Assembly: GCA_900547305.1 (NCBI GenBank)
Contig: URGH01000012.1
Location: 1-49,262 of the forward strand
Direction of reading: 5' to 3'
DNA length: 49,262 nucleotides
Source: an uncultured Oscillospiraceae bacterium
Lineage (GTDB): Bacteria > Bacillota > Clostridia > Oscillospirales > Acutalibacteraceae
Of the stretch, positions 24,823 to 33,941 are shown piece by piece. Numbering within the stretch: position 1 is the first letter of the stretch; every line of letters starts with the position of its first letter. A model generated the notes under the pieces. That model did no database searches and was not told the origin of the DNA. It saw only the letters and a list, made by a program, of their open reading frames with translations. The position numbers and the translations under genes were made by a program.

Positions 24823-27591
24823 TTACCGCCTATTGTTTGATTTCCGTTTTTTAACAATAATAAAGGTTATTACTCCGCCCGTAACGACAACAGCGCAGCC
24901 CGCCGTAATAATAATTTTAAGAACTATATTACCGTTTGATTTGGCGTCCGTATTAATGCGCCGACGCTTCAAAAGCTTTTTTGTTCCGCTTTTTGAAGTG
25001 TTTTCAGATTCATTTTTTTCATCATCCGATATTTGCCCGCCGTTATTATTTTCACTATTGTCAGGCACATAATTGTTCGGTTTATTTTCCTCGGCTTTTA
25101 CCCTATCCGGCAGATCAACCTCGCCCTCAAGCCTATTTGTCAGTTTGGTAGCGGCCGAGGTTTCAAACAATCTTATTTCATCTACAACCGTCGTTCGTTC
25201 GTTTGACTTTATGTAGAAGCCGATTTTGTCACTGTTTCCGCTGTTAACCGTTACCCCGACATACGCCCATTTGCAGTCATTATTCAAATTCCAGCTCATC
25301 AGCTTTGAATAAAATCTCTCTCCCTGAATCAGGATTCCGAAATCCGAGTTGCTGCTGCTGGATGCCGCCGCAAGCGACAGCGTGTAGGAGGTATCAGGTT
25401 TTACGTCAATCCATTTTATCAGGTAATGGTGATCGGAATATCCCGTAAGGCTCGACATAAACAGCGAATTGTTGCCGTTTCCGCTGTCGGCTACCGACAG
25501 GCCGGAAAACATGCCGTTCCAGCCGTAGGCATCATCCCAGCCGGCTTCACCCGAAGAAAAGCTGTAATTCTTTATTAAATTATCCTTTTCATCGCAGCCC
25601 AGCAACGGCGGATTCATATTGGTAACCACGGCTGTCATAGACTTATCCGCTTTCTTAAACGCTTTATCCTTTTCACAAAGCATTATGTTATCTAAATAAG
25701 CGGCGCTTACCGCCCCGCTGACGGCAATAAGTAAATCACAATCATTTCTGACCTGTAAAATCATTCCCCGCCTGTGCCAGTTGTTGTCCCATGAGGGCGG
25801 GGTCATGGAAAGCTCGTCGCTCATATTCGGCGTTTCGTCATAATAGCCCGCACCGCGCGGATTATCAAGGTTTATGTAAGTGCCGTCGGTATTCATTATA
25901 CCGAAAGTCATATCAAGGTGATTGCTTTCGCTGTAATATTTTCCCTTCACATCCGTGGCAAAAATGTAATCCGTATTCCCATGCAGGCGCACCGGTATAT
26001 AAATTTTTTCCGTATCAGTACTGTTCGGGAAAAAATGCAGGACCCTTGTGCCGTCATGTGCTTCAACCGCGGAAACGCCGTCTTTTATAAAAGACGGTAT
26101 GTTCCAGTCGCCGCTTTCACTTTCAAATCCGCCGTCTGTAATTATATTGTCCTCTTCCCTGCAGTAAAGCAAATCTGTTTCAAACGCAGTCATTGTCGGC
26201 AGGGTTGAAATATCAAAATTGACCCTGACCGTCATATTATTCCCGACCTCACAGACGAACCTTTTACCCTCGGCTGCTTTTTCGCCGTCTACATACCAGC
26301 CCTCTACCATATAACCGACATCAGGCTCCGCCGAAAATGTAAGTTTTTCTCCTTCTGCCGCCCATTCCGCACTGTCGGTAAGTTTTCCATGCTCGGAAGC
26401 CGTGGCGGTAATCAAGCATTTTCTCGAAACTTTTATCTCATCGATATAAACCTCTCCGACACGGTCCTCAAGCTGAAGCCTGAGCACCGAATTATTGCCG
26501 GAATTAAAGGTATCACGTTTTACCGACCACTTGTTCGCCTCATTGAAATTAATCCAATGCTGCAGTATTGCGCCGCCCGCGCCGCTGATTTCAAGGTAAC
26601 CGTCGACCTTGCTTTTATCATTGAATTTTTTGTAGCGGTAGCTAATGACATATTCTGTATTCGGTTGAACACCGATAGTTTGCGAAACGGTCTGCTTTTT
26701 GTTGCTGTCCTTAAAATGAATGACTTTTGAACCGCTTTCACCGTCATAAACAACCTCCGGCTCCGTTTCTCCGGGCGTCCAGTTATTTATTCCGTTCTCA
26801 AAATCGCCGTTTTCCACCGCATTATGAATACCGGGTTTAAACCGCACCTCAATTTCGGCGTCTGATGCTACGGTGTATTTCAGCCTTATATCCGATGAAA
26901 TTCTTTTACCGTTCGCGTACCATCCGTCAACCGTGTAGCCCGCGTCGGGGGCAGCCAATACCGTAATTTCACTTCCGGCCGCTGTCAATCCCACATTATT
27001 TGCGGCTTTCCCGTGTTCTCCCGCAACAACGGTTATTTTGCATTTTTTCACAACACAAACATTATCTATATAAGCCTCACCCGCACGGTTTTCAAGTCTT
27101 ATTGTAAGAGTGGTATTGCCACCTGTTTTTATTGTGTCGGTTTTTTGCGCCCATACGCCTTTATCGTTAAAGTTTATCCAATGCTGCATTACAGCACCGT
27201 TCGCACCGTCAACTTCAACATAAGCGTCAACCGTATCCTTGCCGTTAAGTTTTTTGTAGGAATATGTCAGCTGATATTCGGAATTTGCCTCAACCGCAAA
27301 GGACTGGCTTATTGCATATCTTTTTACGCTCCCCGTAAAACGGGCGACATTTGATTTAATTTCAGTATTAAAAACTATTTCCTGCGTAACGCCGGACGGT
27401 ACCGTCCAACCGTTTGTTCCGTCTTCAAAATCCCCGTTTTTAATTAAATTATACAAGGCAGAATCGGATTTTTCAGCCGCAATAAAGCTGTTGCCCAAGC
27501 TTGAAAAAAGCATGTAAAGCAAGGAGGTTGAAAATATTGCAATAATTATTAATACGCTTAAAAGCTTTTTAGATATAACTTTTATTTTCAT
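24823..27591 (-). CDS. Surface protein with four CBM-like modules and a C-terminal membrane anchor
   Basis: This 922-aa exported protein has no recognisable catalytic domain. A signal or anchor helix covers residues 10-35. CBM4/9-like sandwiches occupy about 45-182, 256-391, 480-642 and 665-812, each opening with NGDFE or similar and closing with AYIDN or VYIDE. Two bacterial-repeat (InlB/Flg_new-like) domains lie at 185-253 and 393-461 (PDAGYTVDGWYANGK, PDVGYMVEGWYVDGE). An Asn/Glu-rich linker, a TM helix (888-914) and a KKRKSNNRR tail follow. It is probably a cell-surface glycan-capture protein. The TM-plus-basic tail lacks an LPXTG motif, so anchoring is by membrane span. The first module is about 80% identical by eye to the one in the next gene upstream. 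Confidence 0.8.
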   Translation of the reverse strand: MKIKVISKKLLSVLIIIAIFSTSLLYMLFSSLGNSFIAAEKSDSALYNLIKNGDFEDGTNGWTVPSGVTQEIVFNTEIKSNVARFTGSVKRYAISQSFAVEANSEYQLTYSYKKLNGKDTVDAYVEVDGANGAVMQHWINFNDKGVWAQKTDTIKTGGNTTLTIRLENRAGEAYIDNVCVVKKCKITVVAGEHGKAANNVGLTAAGSEITVLAAPDAGYTVDGWYANGKRISSDIRLKYTVASDAEIEVRFKPGIHNAVENGDFENGINNWTPGETEPEVVYDGESGSKVIHFKDSNKKQTVSQTIGVQPNTEYVISYRYKKFNDKSKVDGYLEISGAGGAILQHWINFNEANKWSVKRDTFNSGNNSVLRLQLEDRVGEVYIDEIKVSRKCLITATASEHGKLTDSAEWAAEGEKLTFSAEPDVGYMVEGWYVDGEKAAEGKRFVCEVGNNMTVRVNFDISTLPTMTAFETDLLYCREEDNIITDGGFESESGDWNIPSFIKDGVSAVEAHDGTRVLHFFPNSTDTEKIYIPVRLHGNTDYIFATDVKGKYYSESNHLDMTFGIMNTDGTYINLDNPRGAGYYDETPNMSDELSMTPPSWDNNWHRRGMILQVRNDCDLLIAVSGAVSAAYLDNIMLCEKDKAFKKADKSMTAVVTNMNPPLLGCDEKDNLIKNYSFSSGEAGWDDAYGWNGMFSGLSVADSGNGNNSLFMSSLTGYSDHHYLIKWIDVKPDTSYTLSLAAASSSSNSDFGILIQGERFYSKLMSWNLNNDCKWAYVGVTVNSGNSDKIGFYIKSNERTTVVDEIRLFETSAATKLTNRLEGEVDLPDRVKAEENKPNNYVPDNSENNNGGQISDDEKNESENTSKSGTKKLLKRRRINTDAKSNGNIVLKIIITAGCAVVVTGGVITFIIVKKRKSNNRR

Positions 27592-27634
27592 TTATATCCT
27601 CTTTCTGTGATGGAAAATAAGATAATTCAAATAA

Positions 27635-28588
27635 TTATTTGCCCAAGAGTATATGTCTTAACGCGGCAACATCTTCGGAATTTAAAATGCCGTCGTTCGC
27701 AATATCAACCGCCTTAAAATGTAAACTCACAGTTGACGCTTCACCCGCCGCAATGTATTTTTTCAATACAATAAGGTCTAAAATATCTGTAACGCCGTCC
27801 GCGTTTGCGTCGCCGCTGCCGGTTCCGGGCTCATTTTCGGGGTCAATTTTCAATGCGGCCACCGTTGCCGAATCAACAATGCCGTTTGCCTTAACGCAGT
27901 GTTTTTTCTGAAAATCCTTTACCGCAGACTCGGTTTCGGAGTCGAAATTGCAATTTTCCGTGAGAGCGTAGCCGAAAAGCCCGAGTTTCTTTTGTACCCA
28001 CAAAACCTCTACCCCGGCGTCACCCTGTTTCAAAATTCTTTCGGGTTCAATCGGTGCCAGCTCAGCCACAACCACATTATCAATGTATGCCTCGCCCGCA
28101 CGGTTTTCAATTTTTATTGTAAGTTTGGTATTGCTGCCTGTCTTTATTGTGTCGATTTTCTGCGCCCATACGCCTTTATCGTTAAAGTTTATCCAATGCT
28201 GCATTATAGCGCCGTTCTCACCGTCAACTTCAACATAAGCGTCAACAACATCCCTGCCGTTTAACTTTTTGTATGAATAGGTGAGCAGATATTCCGTGTT
28301 TGCCTTAACGCCGAAGGTCTGCGATATTGCGTATCTGTCTACCTCTCCCGTAAAGCGGGCGACATTTGAATCGGTTTCACTGTCATAAACGATTTCCTGC
28401 GTAATGCCGGACGGCACCGTCCACCCGTTTATTCCGTCCTCAAAATCGCCGTTTGTAACCAAATTATTAAAGCTGCCGGCAGCCGTCTCGGCTGAGACGG
28501 AAAAAAGTGTGACATACATTGAGGAAATAAGGAGCGCGATAATTGTAAAAATGCTTATAAATGTCTTAGATAAAATATTTTTTTTCAT
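27635..28588 (-). CDS. Secreted CBM-peptidoglycan-binding-dockerin protein
   Basis: This 317-aa exported, non-catalytic adaptor has a signal peptide at 1-34. A CBM4/9-like module (40-179) is nearly a copy of the first module of the downstream protein. A peptidoglycan-binding_1 domain (184-246) contains LKQGDAGVEVLWVQKKLG and VKDFQKKH. A type I dockerin (258-316) has the segments GDANADGVTDILDLIVLKKY and DIANDGILNSEDVAALRHIL, with intact calcium-loop Asp/Asn residues. The domains suggest that it ties a glycan, the cell wall and a cohesin-bearing partner together. No cohesin is encoded in this window. Confidence 0.88.
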   Translation of the reverse strand: MKKNILSKTFISIFTIIALLISSMYVTLFSVSAETAAGSFNNLVTNGDFEDGINGWTVPSGITQEIVYDSETDSNVARFTGEVDRYAISQTFGVKANTEYLLTYSYKKLNGRDVVDAYVEVDGENGAIMQHWINFNDKGVWAQKIDTIKTGSNTKLTIKIENRAGEAYIDNVVVAELAPIEPERILKQGDAGVEVLWVQKKLGLFGYALTENCNFDSETESAVKDFQKKHCVKANGIVDSATVAALKIDPENEPGTGSGDANADGVTDILDLIVLKKYIAAGEASTVSLHFKAVDIANDGILNSEDVAALRHILLGK

Positions 28589-28664
28589 TTTTTCTTTCTC
28601 CTTTTTACCGTTAGTAATAAATTTGCTAGAATGTATTTCAATTAATCAAGATTAAAATATACGC

Positions 28665-30560
28665 CTACTCAGCCGTTGGGAAAAGGTACATATCATCCAC
28701 CGTTATAACGCCGCCGCCATCGGCAAAAGCTAAGCGCACCGCCGTAGCTGTTCCGGAATTGAATACGGTAGTATATCTCACCCATTCGTCCAAATGTACT
28801 GCTGAAGTTGTTTTTTGAACAATTCTGTTTTCAGGGTGCGGCTTGCCCGCGTCAAGAACCTTGTACTGAATTGTGCCGCTCTCGCTTTTGGCAAACACCG
28901 TATAGGTGTATGTTGTATTTGGCTGCACATTTACCGTTTTGTAAAACCATGACCATGTTGATGAACCGTCGCCGTTACACTTGACGGCGGTTTTGCCCGA
29001 GTGTGTAACCTCCCCTTCGTCTCCGGTCACAACATCCCATACGCCCGTATCGTCAATAATGCCCAGTTCTTCCCTGCTTTTAAGATTCTCAAAGCTGAAA
29101 TCCGCAACCATATTTTCGGATTCATCGCAAATCACCTTTCCGAACTTAACCGGTTGTGAAACATCGGATACCGCCTTGCCGCCTTCAAAATCCACCGCGA
29201 TTATACGGTAATAATATGTCGGCTCTGCCTCTGCCGATTCATCATAGAATGTACCTATCAAATTTCCGCTTTCATCAACCGAGCCGGCGTCAAGCTCTGT
29301 TAACACGCTCCATCCTTTGCCGTCCGCCGAGCGCTGAACAATATATTTCTCGGCATTTCTGCTTGCGATAAAATTCAATGTTCCGTCTATATCCGCGGCA
29401 AGCATTACAGGGGCGTCAAGCTTTTGCTCTATGCCTTTCGCGGCATTTTTATTGTCCTTTACGGTATAGTACATTGTAGAAAGCAACGGCATATATGTTG
29501 TATCCGATGTTCCCAGCAATGATTGCATAGAGCCCTTGCCGTTATACATCCAATAAAAAGCCCCCGTATATCCGGCTTCCATAGCGTTTTTGATAAAGTT
29601 CTTATAATTTCGCATATGGAATGAATTGTTGGTGCTTTTAGCCGACGCCTCCGACGGACCGAATTCACCCAGCACTACCGGCGTGGTAATTACGGCGTCG
29701 GAAACGCTCGGCACATCCGAATAATCCTGGTAAATATCTCTCCCGATAAAGTCAAGACCGAGCTTATTAAAGCACTGCAGGGTTTCGTCATGATTCCATC
29801 CGCTTGTCACCCAAACCGGTATGCCACTGAGTTCACGGCGTGACGCTTTAACGATCTCGCCTATAAAATCTGTCATAACCTCCTTAGTTGTGCCCCACGG
29901 CTTATAAAAGTTCGTCTCACCGTAAATGTCCGCCTCGGGTTCGCAATACGCGGTAATCGAAAAAATTATTTTGCGGTATTTATTAATGAGTTTCAGAACA
30001 GGCGTTACCGCCTTATCAATGTAATGCTCCCGTACCGTGGGGTCGGTCACCATGCGGGTGTATTTATCGTATGCTTTCTTGCTTCCCGAATAAAGTCCCG
30101 ATTCAATGTTATAATCGAAATGCGGCTGCACTGTGAAATTAAGCGCAACACCGTATTCCGTCGCGATCTTCAGAACCGTTTCTAAGTTTTTAAGGAAGAG
30201 CGGCTGAACTCCGGTAACATCGCCGGTGCTGTCAAATTCCAATCCGTCTCCGCCCATAAACAACCATATTGTGGTGCAATCAATTCCCAACTTACTGATA
30301 TTATATAACCCGGTGCGCACCGACTTCTCATCAAAAGAATTTTTTGTATTATTAATCTGATTATCTCCGAGACTTCTCCGCTGTTCTCCGACCCAAGCAT
30401 AGTTAAGACCGTATATGAAGCCATGGTCGTCAATTGCCTTTTGATAAAGCGTTTCGTTCTTTTTCGGTCCCGAATATCCGCCTATCGCCACCGCGGAAAC
30501 GGCAGTAACAATTAATACTGCCGCAACAACGGCGGATGTAATCTTATAGCGTAGCTTCAA
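28665..30560 (-). CDS. Secreted GH5-like (clan GH-A) glycoside hydrolase with Fn3-like and CBM-like domains
   Basis: This 631-aa exported protein has a signal peptide or N-terminal anchor (8-28). A TIM barrel spans about 40-365. The predicted acid/base is E207 in AYCEPEAD and the nucleophile E299 in VLGEFGPS, with FYWMYNG near the barrel end. An Fn3-like domain (383-472) and a CBM-like sandwich (480-630, ending TVDDMYLFP) follow. Clan GH-A enzymes normally have Asn before the acid/base (NEP); here it is Cys. The nearest affinity looks like GH5 endo-mannanases or related families, but this is uncertain. It is the only clearly secreted hydrolase in the cluster, so it may make the oligosaccharides imported by the neighbouring transporters. 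Confidence 0.75.
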   Translation of the reverse strand: MKLRYKITSAVVAAVLIVTAVSAVAIGGYSGPKKNETLYQKAIDDHGFIYGLNYAWVGEQRRSLGDNQINNTKNSFDEKSVRTGLYNISKLGIDCTTIWLFMGGDGLEFDSTGDVTGVQPLFLKNLETVLKIATEYGVALNFTVQPHFDYNIESGLYSGSKKAYDKYTRMVTDPTVREHYIDKAVTPVLKLINKYRKIIFSITAYCEPEADIYGETNFYKPWGTTKEVMTDFIGEIVKASRRELSGIPVWVTSGWNHDETLQCFNKLGLDFIGRDIYQDYSDVPSVSDAVITTPVVLGEFGPSEASAKSTNNSFHMRNYKNFIKNAMEAGYTGAFYWMYNGKGSMQSLLGTSDTTYMPLLSTMYYTVKDNKNAAKGIEQKLDAPVMLAADIDGTLNFIASRNAEKYIVQRSADGKGWSVLTELDAGSVDESGNLIGTFYDESAEAEPTYYYRIIAVDFEGGKAVSDVSQPVKFGKVICDESENMVADFSFENLKSREELGIIDDTGVWDVVTGDEGEVTHSGKTAVKCNGDGSSTWSWFYKTVNVQPNTTYTYTVFAKSESGTIQYKVLDAGKPHPENRIVQKTTSAVHLDEWVRYTTVFNSGTATAVRLAFADGGGVITVDDMYLFPTAE

Positions 30561-30615
30561 TCTGTTTTCCTCCTGTCGCGGTTATTTTAAAAGCGTTCCG
30601 TTTTTTAGTAAAAGG

Positions 30616-32034
30616 TCAGGTTCTGTCATCCAATACAAGCTTTATAGCGTCGTCAATAACAGGAGATTGCTGTTTCAAAACCGTGTCAACATTGTTTGCG
30701 CCGACTGTAAGTTTGAGCCAAAGATCAAGATAGTAATTCTTCTCCTTAACATTCAGTACTCCGTTGGAATAAGCATTGCACTTGGGCTGATTCCACATCC
30801 AGTCATGTATTTCTTTAAATTCCGGTTTTGCATACAGAGTATCTGAATAATGCGCCGAATCAAGCCAATATGTTAAGAACTCGGCCGAACCGGCAGGATT
30901 TTTCGAGCCCTTGCCTACGCCCCACAGGGTTACTCTGAACGGTGAGTAATAGGAGCCGTTGTTCTGCTTCGGGAAAGGCACCGCACCCCAGTCGTCTTTC
31001 ATATTTTTACCGTAGGAACCGCCCGACTGCATTTGCCACGAACCGTTAACATACATTGCGCATTTACGGTTAATAAAGTCTTCCTCAACCGAATTTGCGG
31101 GGTTCAGGCACTTATCAATATCGCGCAGATTATTGAAAAACTTCCACGATTCCCTCACCTTTTCATCATAGGATGTGTTCTTGATCGTATTCCCCGAAAC
31201 AGAAACAAAATCTTTACCGGTTGACCACATAAACACTCCGGCATAACCGCATTCCAATCCGTATATTTTGCTGTCGCCGCTGCCTGTTGTCATTTCCTTC
31301 GCAATCGAAGCAAGCTTGTTCCAGTTCCAATCATTCGGATTCTTCTTCCATATTTCATACGGTGTTTCCACGCCGTTTTCCTCAAAAAGAGTTTTATTGA
31401 AGAAAATCATATAGAAATCACTCATGGTTGAACCCTTTGCCAAAACTCCGTAATACTTGTTGTTCCATTTGTAGCAATCCATGGTGTCAATATCCCAAAG
31501 CTTGTTTTTTAAATCAAAATTCTTCGTGGGAAGTTCTTCAAAAAGGCCGTTGATTATCATTGAGGGATAAGAGCTGAGCATAATAGCGGCCGCGTCCGGT
31601 GCGGCTCCGGACGAGACAAGCGACGCCAGCTTTGTTTGATAGTTATTAAGACTTGTCTTAATAAACTGCACCTTGCAACCGGTTTTGCTTGTAAACGCCT
31701 TTGCGGATTTAGTCTCGGACTCGGACGGCTCATACCATACCAAGACCTTTACCGTTGAGCCCTTAATATCCGTTACGGTATTTTTAACGGAAGAATCTTT
31801 ATTTCCACCGCTGCCGGAATTTTTGCTGCCGACGCCGTTTCCGCCGGACGCCGCGTTCGATTCATTTTCTGACGCCGCAGTACTCACGTCATCTGAACCG
31901 TCCACCTCGATATATTCCCATATATCCGAGGAATTATTGCCTTTGTTGCCATTCCCGCAGCCGGAAAGTGACGTTAATACGGTAATTGCCAACATCCAGC
32001 AAAGCATTTGCTTAAATTTTCCGATTAATTTCAT
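30616..32034 (-). CDS. Sugar ABC transporter substrate-binding lipoprotein (family 1)
   Basis: This 472-aa lipoprotein has lipobox LSGC with lipidated C26, a Ser/Gly/Asn-rich linker (30-90) and a periplasmic-binding-protein fold from about residue 92 (STVKVLVWYEPSESETKSAK). GAAPDAAAIM and WNWNKLASIAKEMT are typical of CUT1 sugar receptors. It is the receptor for the adjacent permease pair (32080-33934) and should hold an oligosaccharide at the outer face of the membrane. It starts 56 bp downstream of nothing but the permease gene, and the GH5-like gene follows it. No ATPase is encoded nearby. Confidence 0.92.
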   Translation of the reverse strand: MKLIGKFKQMLCWMLAITVLTSLSGCGNGNKGNNSSDIWEYIEVDGSDDVSTAASENESNAASGGNGVGSKNSGSGGNKDSSVKNTVTDIKGSTVKVLVWYEPSESETKSAKAFTSKTGCKVQFIKTSLNNYQTKLASLVSSGAAPDAAAIMLSSYPSMIINGLFEELPTKNFDLKNKLWDIDTMDCYKWNNKYYGVLAKGSTMSDFYMIFFNKTLFEENGVETPYEIWKKNPNDWNWNKLASIAKEMTTGSGDSKIYGLECGYAGVFMWSTGKDFVSVSGNTIKNTSYDEKVRESWKFFNNLRDIDKCLNPANSVEEDFINRKCAMYVNGSWQMQSGGSYGKNMKDDWGAVPFPKQNNGSYYSPFRVTLWGVGKGSKNPAGSAEFLTYWLDSAHYSDTLYAKPEFKEIHDWMWNQPKCNAYSNGVLNVKEKNYYLDLWLKLTVGANNVDTVLKQQSPVIDDAIKLVLDDRT

Positions 32035-32079
32035 TGTATTTACCTCTCTTTTTTAAGCCATTCGGCATTTTTTGAAAAT

Positions 32080-33018
32080 TTATCCCACTATTCCGACGCG
32101 GTCAATATTCTGTACGAATTTTTTTTGTAATATCATGTACATAATAAGGACAGGCGCAATAAAAACCAGACTTCCCGCCATTTGCAAAACTCTTTTGTAA
32201 TCCTCTTCAACCAGCTGTGTGCTGACCGTTGAAGTAATGTTCGCAAGCGAAACAGCCAACGTTCGGTTTTCAGTTAAGTACATATCCGAAAGATAGTAAT
32301 CGTTGTAATGCCATATAACCGAAAAAATTATAACAGTAAAAATAACCACACCCGATGACGGAATAATTATTGATACAAAGGTTTTAAACGGTCCCGCCCC
32401 GTCTATATACGCCGCTTCCTCCAATTCGTACGGAATTTTTGAAAGAAATTGTCTGTAAATAAATATGAACAAGCCCGAACGCAGACCCACTCCGAAAAGC
32501 GCCGGAAGATAGAATGTAAGCGGCGTATCAAGTATGTTCGGGCGTAAATCAATACCGGTCAATTTGAAAAATCCAAACAAAACGCCCAGAAAATCCAAAT
32601 GCGAGAAATTCATGGATGTCGGTATTATTATCATTTGCGGCGGCACAACGATAGTCAATATTACAAGTCCGAACAATATCCTGTTACCTTTAAATTTAAA
32701 ACGCGCAAGCCCGTAAGCCATAAGCATGCAGGTCAAAACCTCCAAAAGTCCGCTCCCCACAACTATAAACAAGGTTGCGCAAAGACTTTTTACATAATCC
32801 ATGTTCGCGCAGGCAAGCTTTATGTTATCCAAGGTAAAACTTTTCGGAATCCACACAACCGAGGGATCGTAAATCTGATTATCCGGCTTAAATGCCTGAC
32901 TCAACATATAGGCTATCTGGTAAAGAAAAATGTAGCTGAGGGAAATAAGAAAGAAGTAGCGTAGTGCGCTTGCAGCCAACTTATTTACAGCTGTCCTGCG
33001 TGCGTTTTTATTTTTCAC
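32080..33018 (-). CDS. CUT1 ABC transporter permease, MalG-type
   Basis: This 312-aa inner-membrane protein has six hydrophobic segments. The EAA loop that contacts the ATPase is visible: EEAAYIDGAGPFKTFVSIIIP. The short extracytoplasmic N-terminal loop region (FKPDNQIYDPSVVWIPKSFTLDN) is characteristic of MalG-like proteins. It pairs with the MalF-type gene 4 bp upstream and with the binding lipoprotein downstream. Confidence 0.93.
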   Translation of the reverse strand: MKNKNARRTAVNKLAASALRYFFLISLSYIFLYQIAYMLSQAFKPDNQIYDPSVVWIPKSFTLDNIKLACANMDYVKSLCATLFIVVGSGLLEVLTCMLMAYGLARFKFKGNRILFGLVILTIVVPPQMIIIPTSMNFSHLDFLGVLFGFFKLTGIDLRPNILDTPLTFYLPALFGVGLRSGLFIFIYRQFLSKIPYELEEAAYIDGAGPFKTFVSIIIPSSGVVIFTVIIFSVIWHYNDYYLSDMYLTENRTLAVSLANITSTVSTQLVEEDYKRVLQMAGSLVFIAPVLIMYMILQKKFVQNIDRVGIVG

Positions 33019-33022
33019 GGTT

Positions 33023-33934
33023 TCACCCCTCCCATTTTCTCAAAAGCCAAAAATAAAGTGCCGCAATAAGCAACGCGATAATAGCGAAAATTGATATAAA
33101 ATATGTCCACAGCATAGCCGAGCTCACATCGTATACCTGTTGCTGCATCATATTAAACGCCGATCGCATAACCGTATTTGAAGTGCCGGTAAGTATATCT
33201 ATTGAAGTATAAATAATAACCAGTAACAAGGTGCTTCCGAGCATAGGAAAGGTTAAATACCAAAATGTCTCCCACTGAGTAGCGCCCTCAACCTTGCAAA
33301 CCTCATAAAGCTGCCTCGGAACGGTTTGAAGACCGGAAACAAAAATTACAATCTGTATTCCGCAGCTCCACAGAAGATTAAAAATCCTATCTATGTAAGT
33401 TATAATTACAGCCGTCACATTTTCGGGCAATCCCAATCCCATCATAACCGCTTTAAAATCAATAAAACCGCCCATAAAAGCGCTGACCTTATCGGTTGTG
33501 TCCATCATCGCGGTTGCCAATGAGTCTTCCGAAATAAAGCTCATTACAATTCCGGTTGATATTATGGCAGGTAAGAAGAACACCGAACGAAAAAGAACTC
33601 TGCCTTTAAATTTACCGTTAAGTATCACAGCAATAATAAGACTGAAAATTACTATAAACGGAAGCGAATACGCAAAGTCTCCGAGGGATGAAATTATTTT
33701 ATCGCCGTATGTCGGCTCCTCCGCCAAAATATATTTAAAATACTTCAATCCCTTAAAATCCAGCTTTAAACCGTCGGCCGTCATTGTAACCTTGGAAAAG
33801 GAGAAAAGTATTGATTGTCCTATCGGAATCAGAATAAACAATATAAATCCTATTATCCACGGAATACAAAACATAATACCGTATTTTGCCTTGATTTTTT
33901 CAAGCGAATGATTCTTAGATTTAATCTCTTTCAT
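33023..33934 (-). CDS. CUT1 ABC transporter permease, MalF-type
   Basis: This 303-aa membrane protein has six predicted helices. Its EAA loop reads YEVCKVEGATQWETFWYLTFP. The N-terminal helix AKYGIMFCIPWIIGFILFILIP is followed by a large extracellular loop, as in MalF-like permeases. It forms a heterodimer with the product of the gene 4 bp downstream. The gene begins 7 bp after the DUF5696-like lipoprotein gene, indicating one transcript. Confidence 0.93.
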   Translation of the reverse strand: MKEIKSKNHSLEKIKAKYGIMFCIPWIIGFILFILIPIGQSILFSFSKVTMTADGLKLDFKGLKYFKYILAEEPTYGDKIISSLGDFAYSLPFIVIFSLIIAVILNGKFKGRVLFRSVFFLPAIISTGIVMSFISEDSLATAMMDTTDKVSAFMGGFIDFKAVMMGLGLPENVTAVIITYIDRIFNLLWSCGIQIVIFVSGLQTVPRQLYEVCKVEGATQWETFWYLTFPMLGSTLLLVIIYTSIDILTGTSNTVMRSAFNMMQQQVYDVSSAMLWTYFISIFAIIALLIAALYFWLLRKWEG

Positions 33935-33941
33935 TATACTG

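Noticed and set aside
24823..27591. LPDRV near the C terminus of the CBM array protein as a sortase signal
   Set aside because: It does not fit LPXTG and lies about 70 residues before the TM helix; the protein looks membrane-spanning instead.
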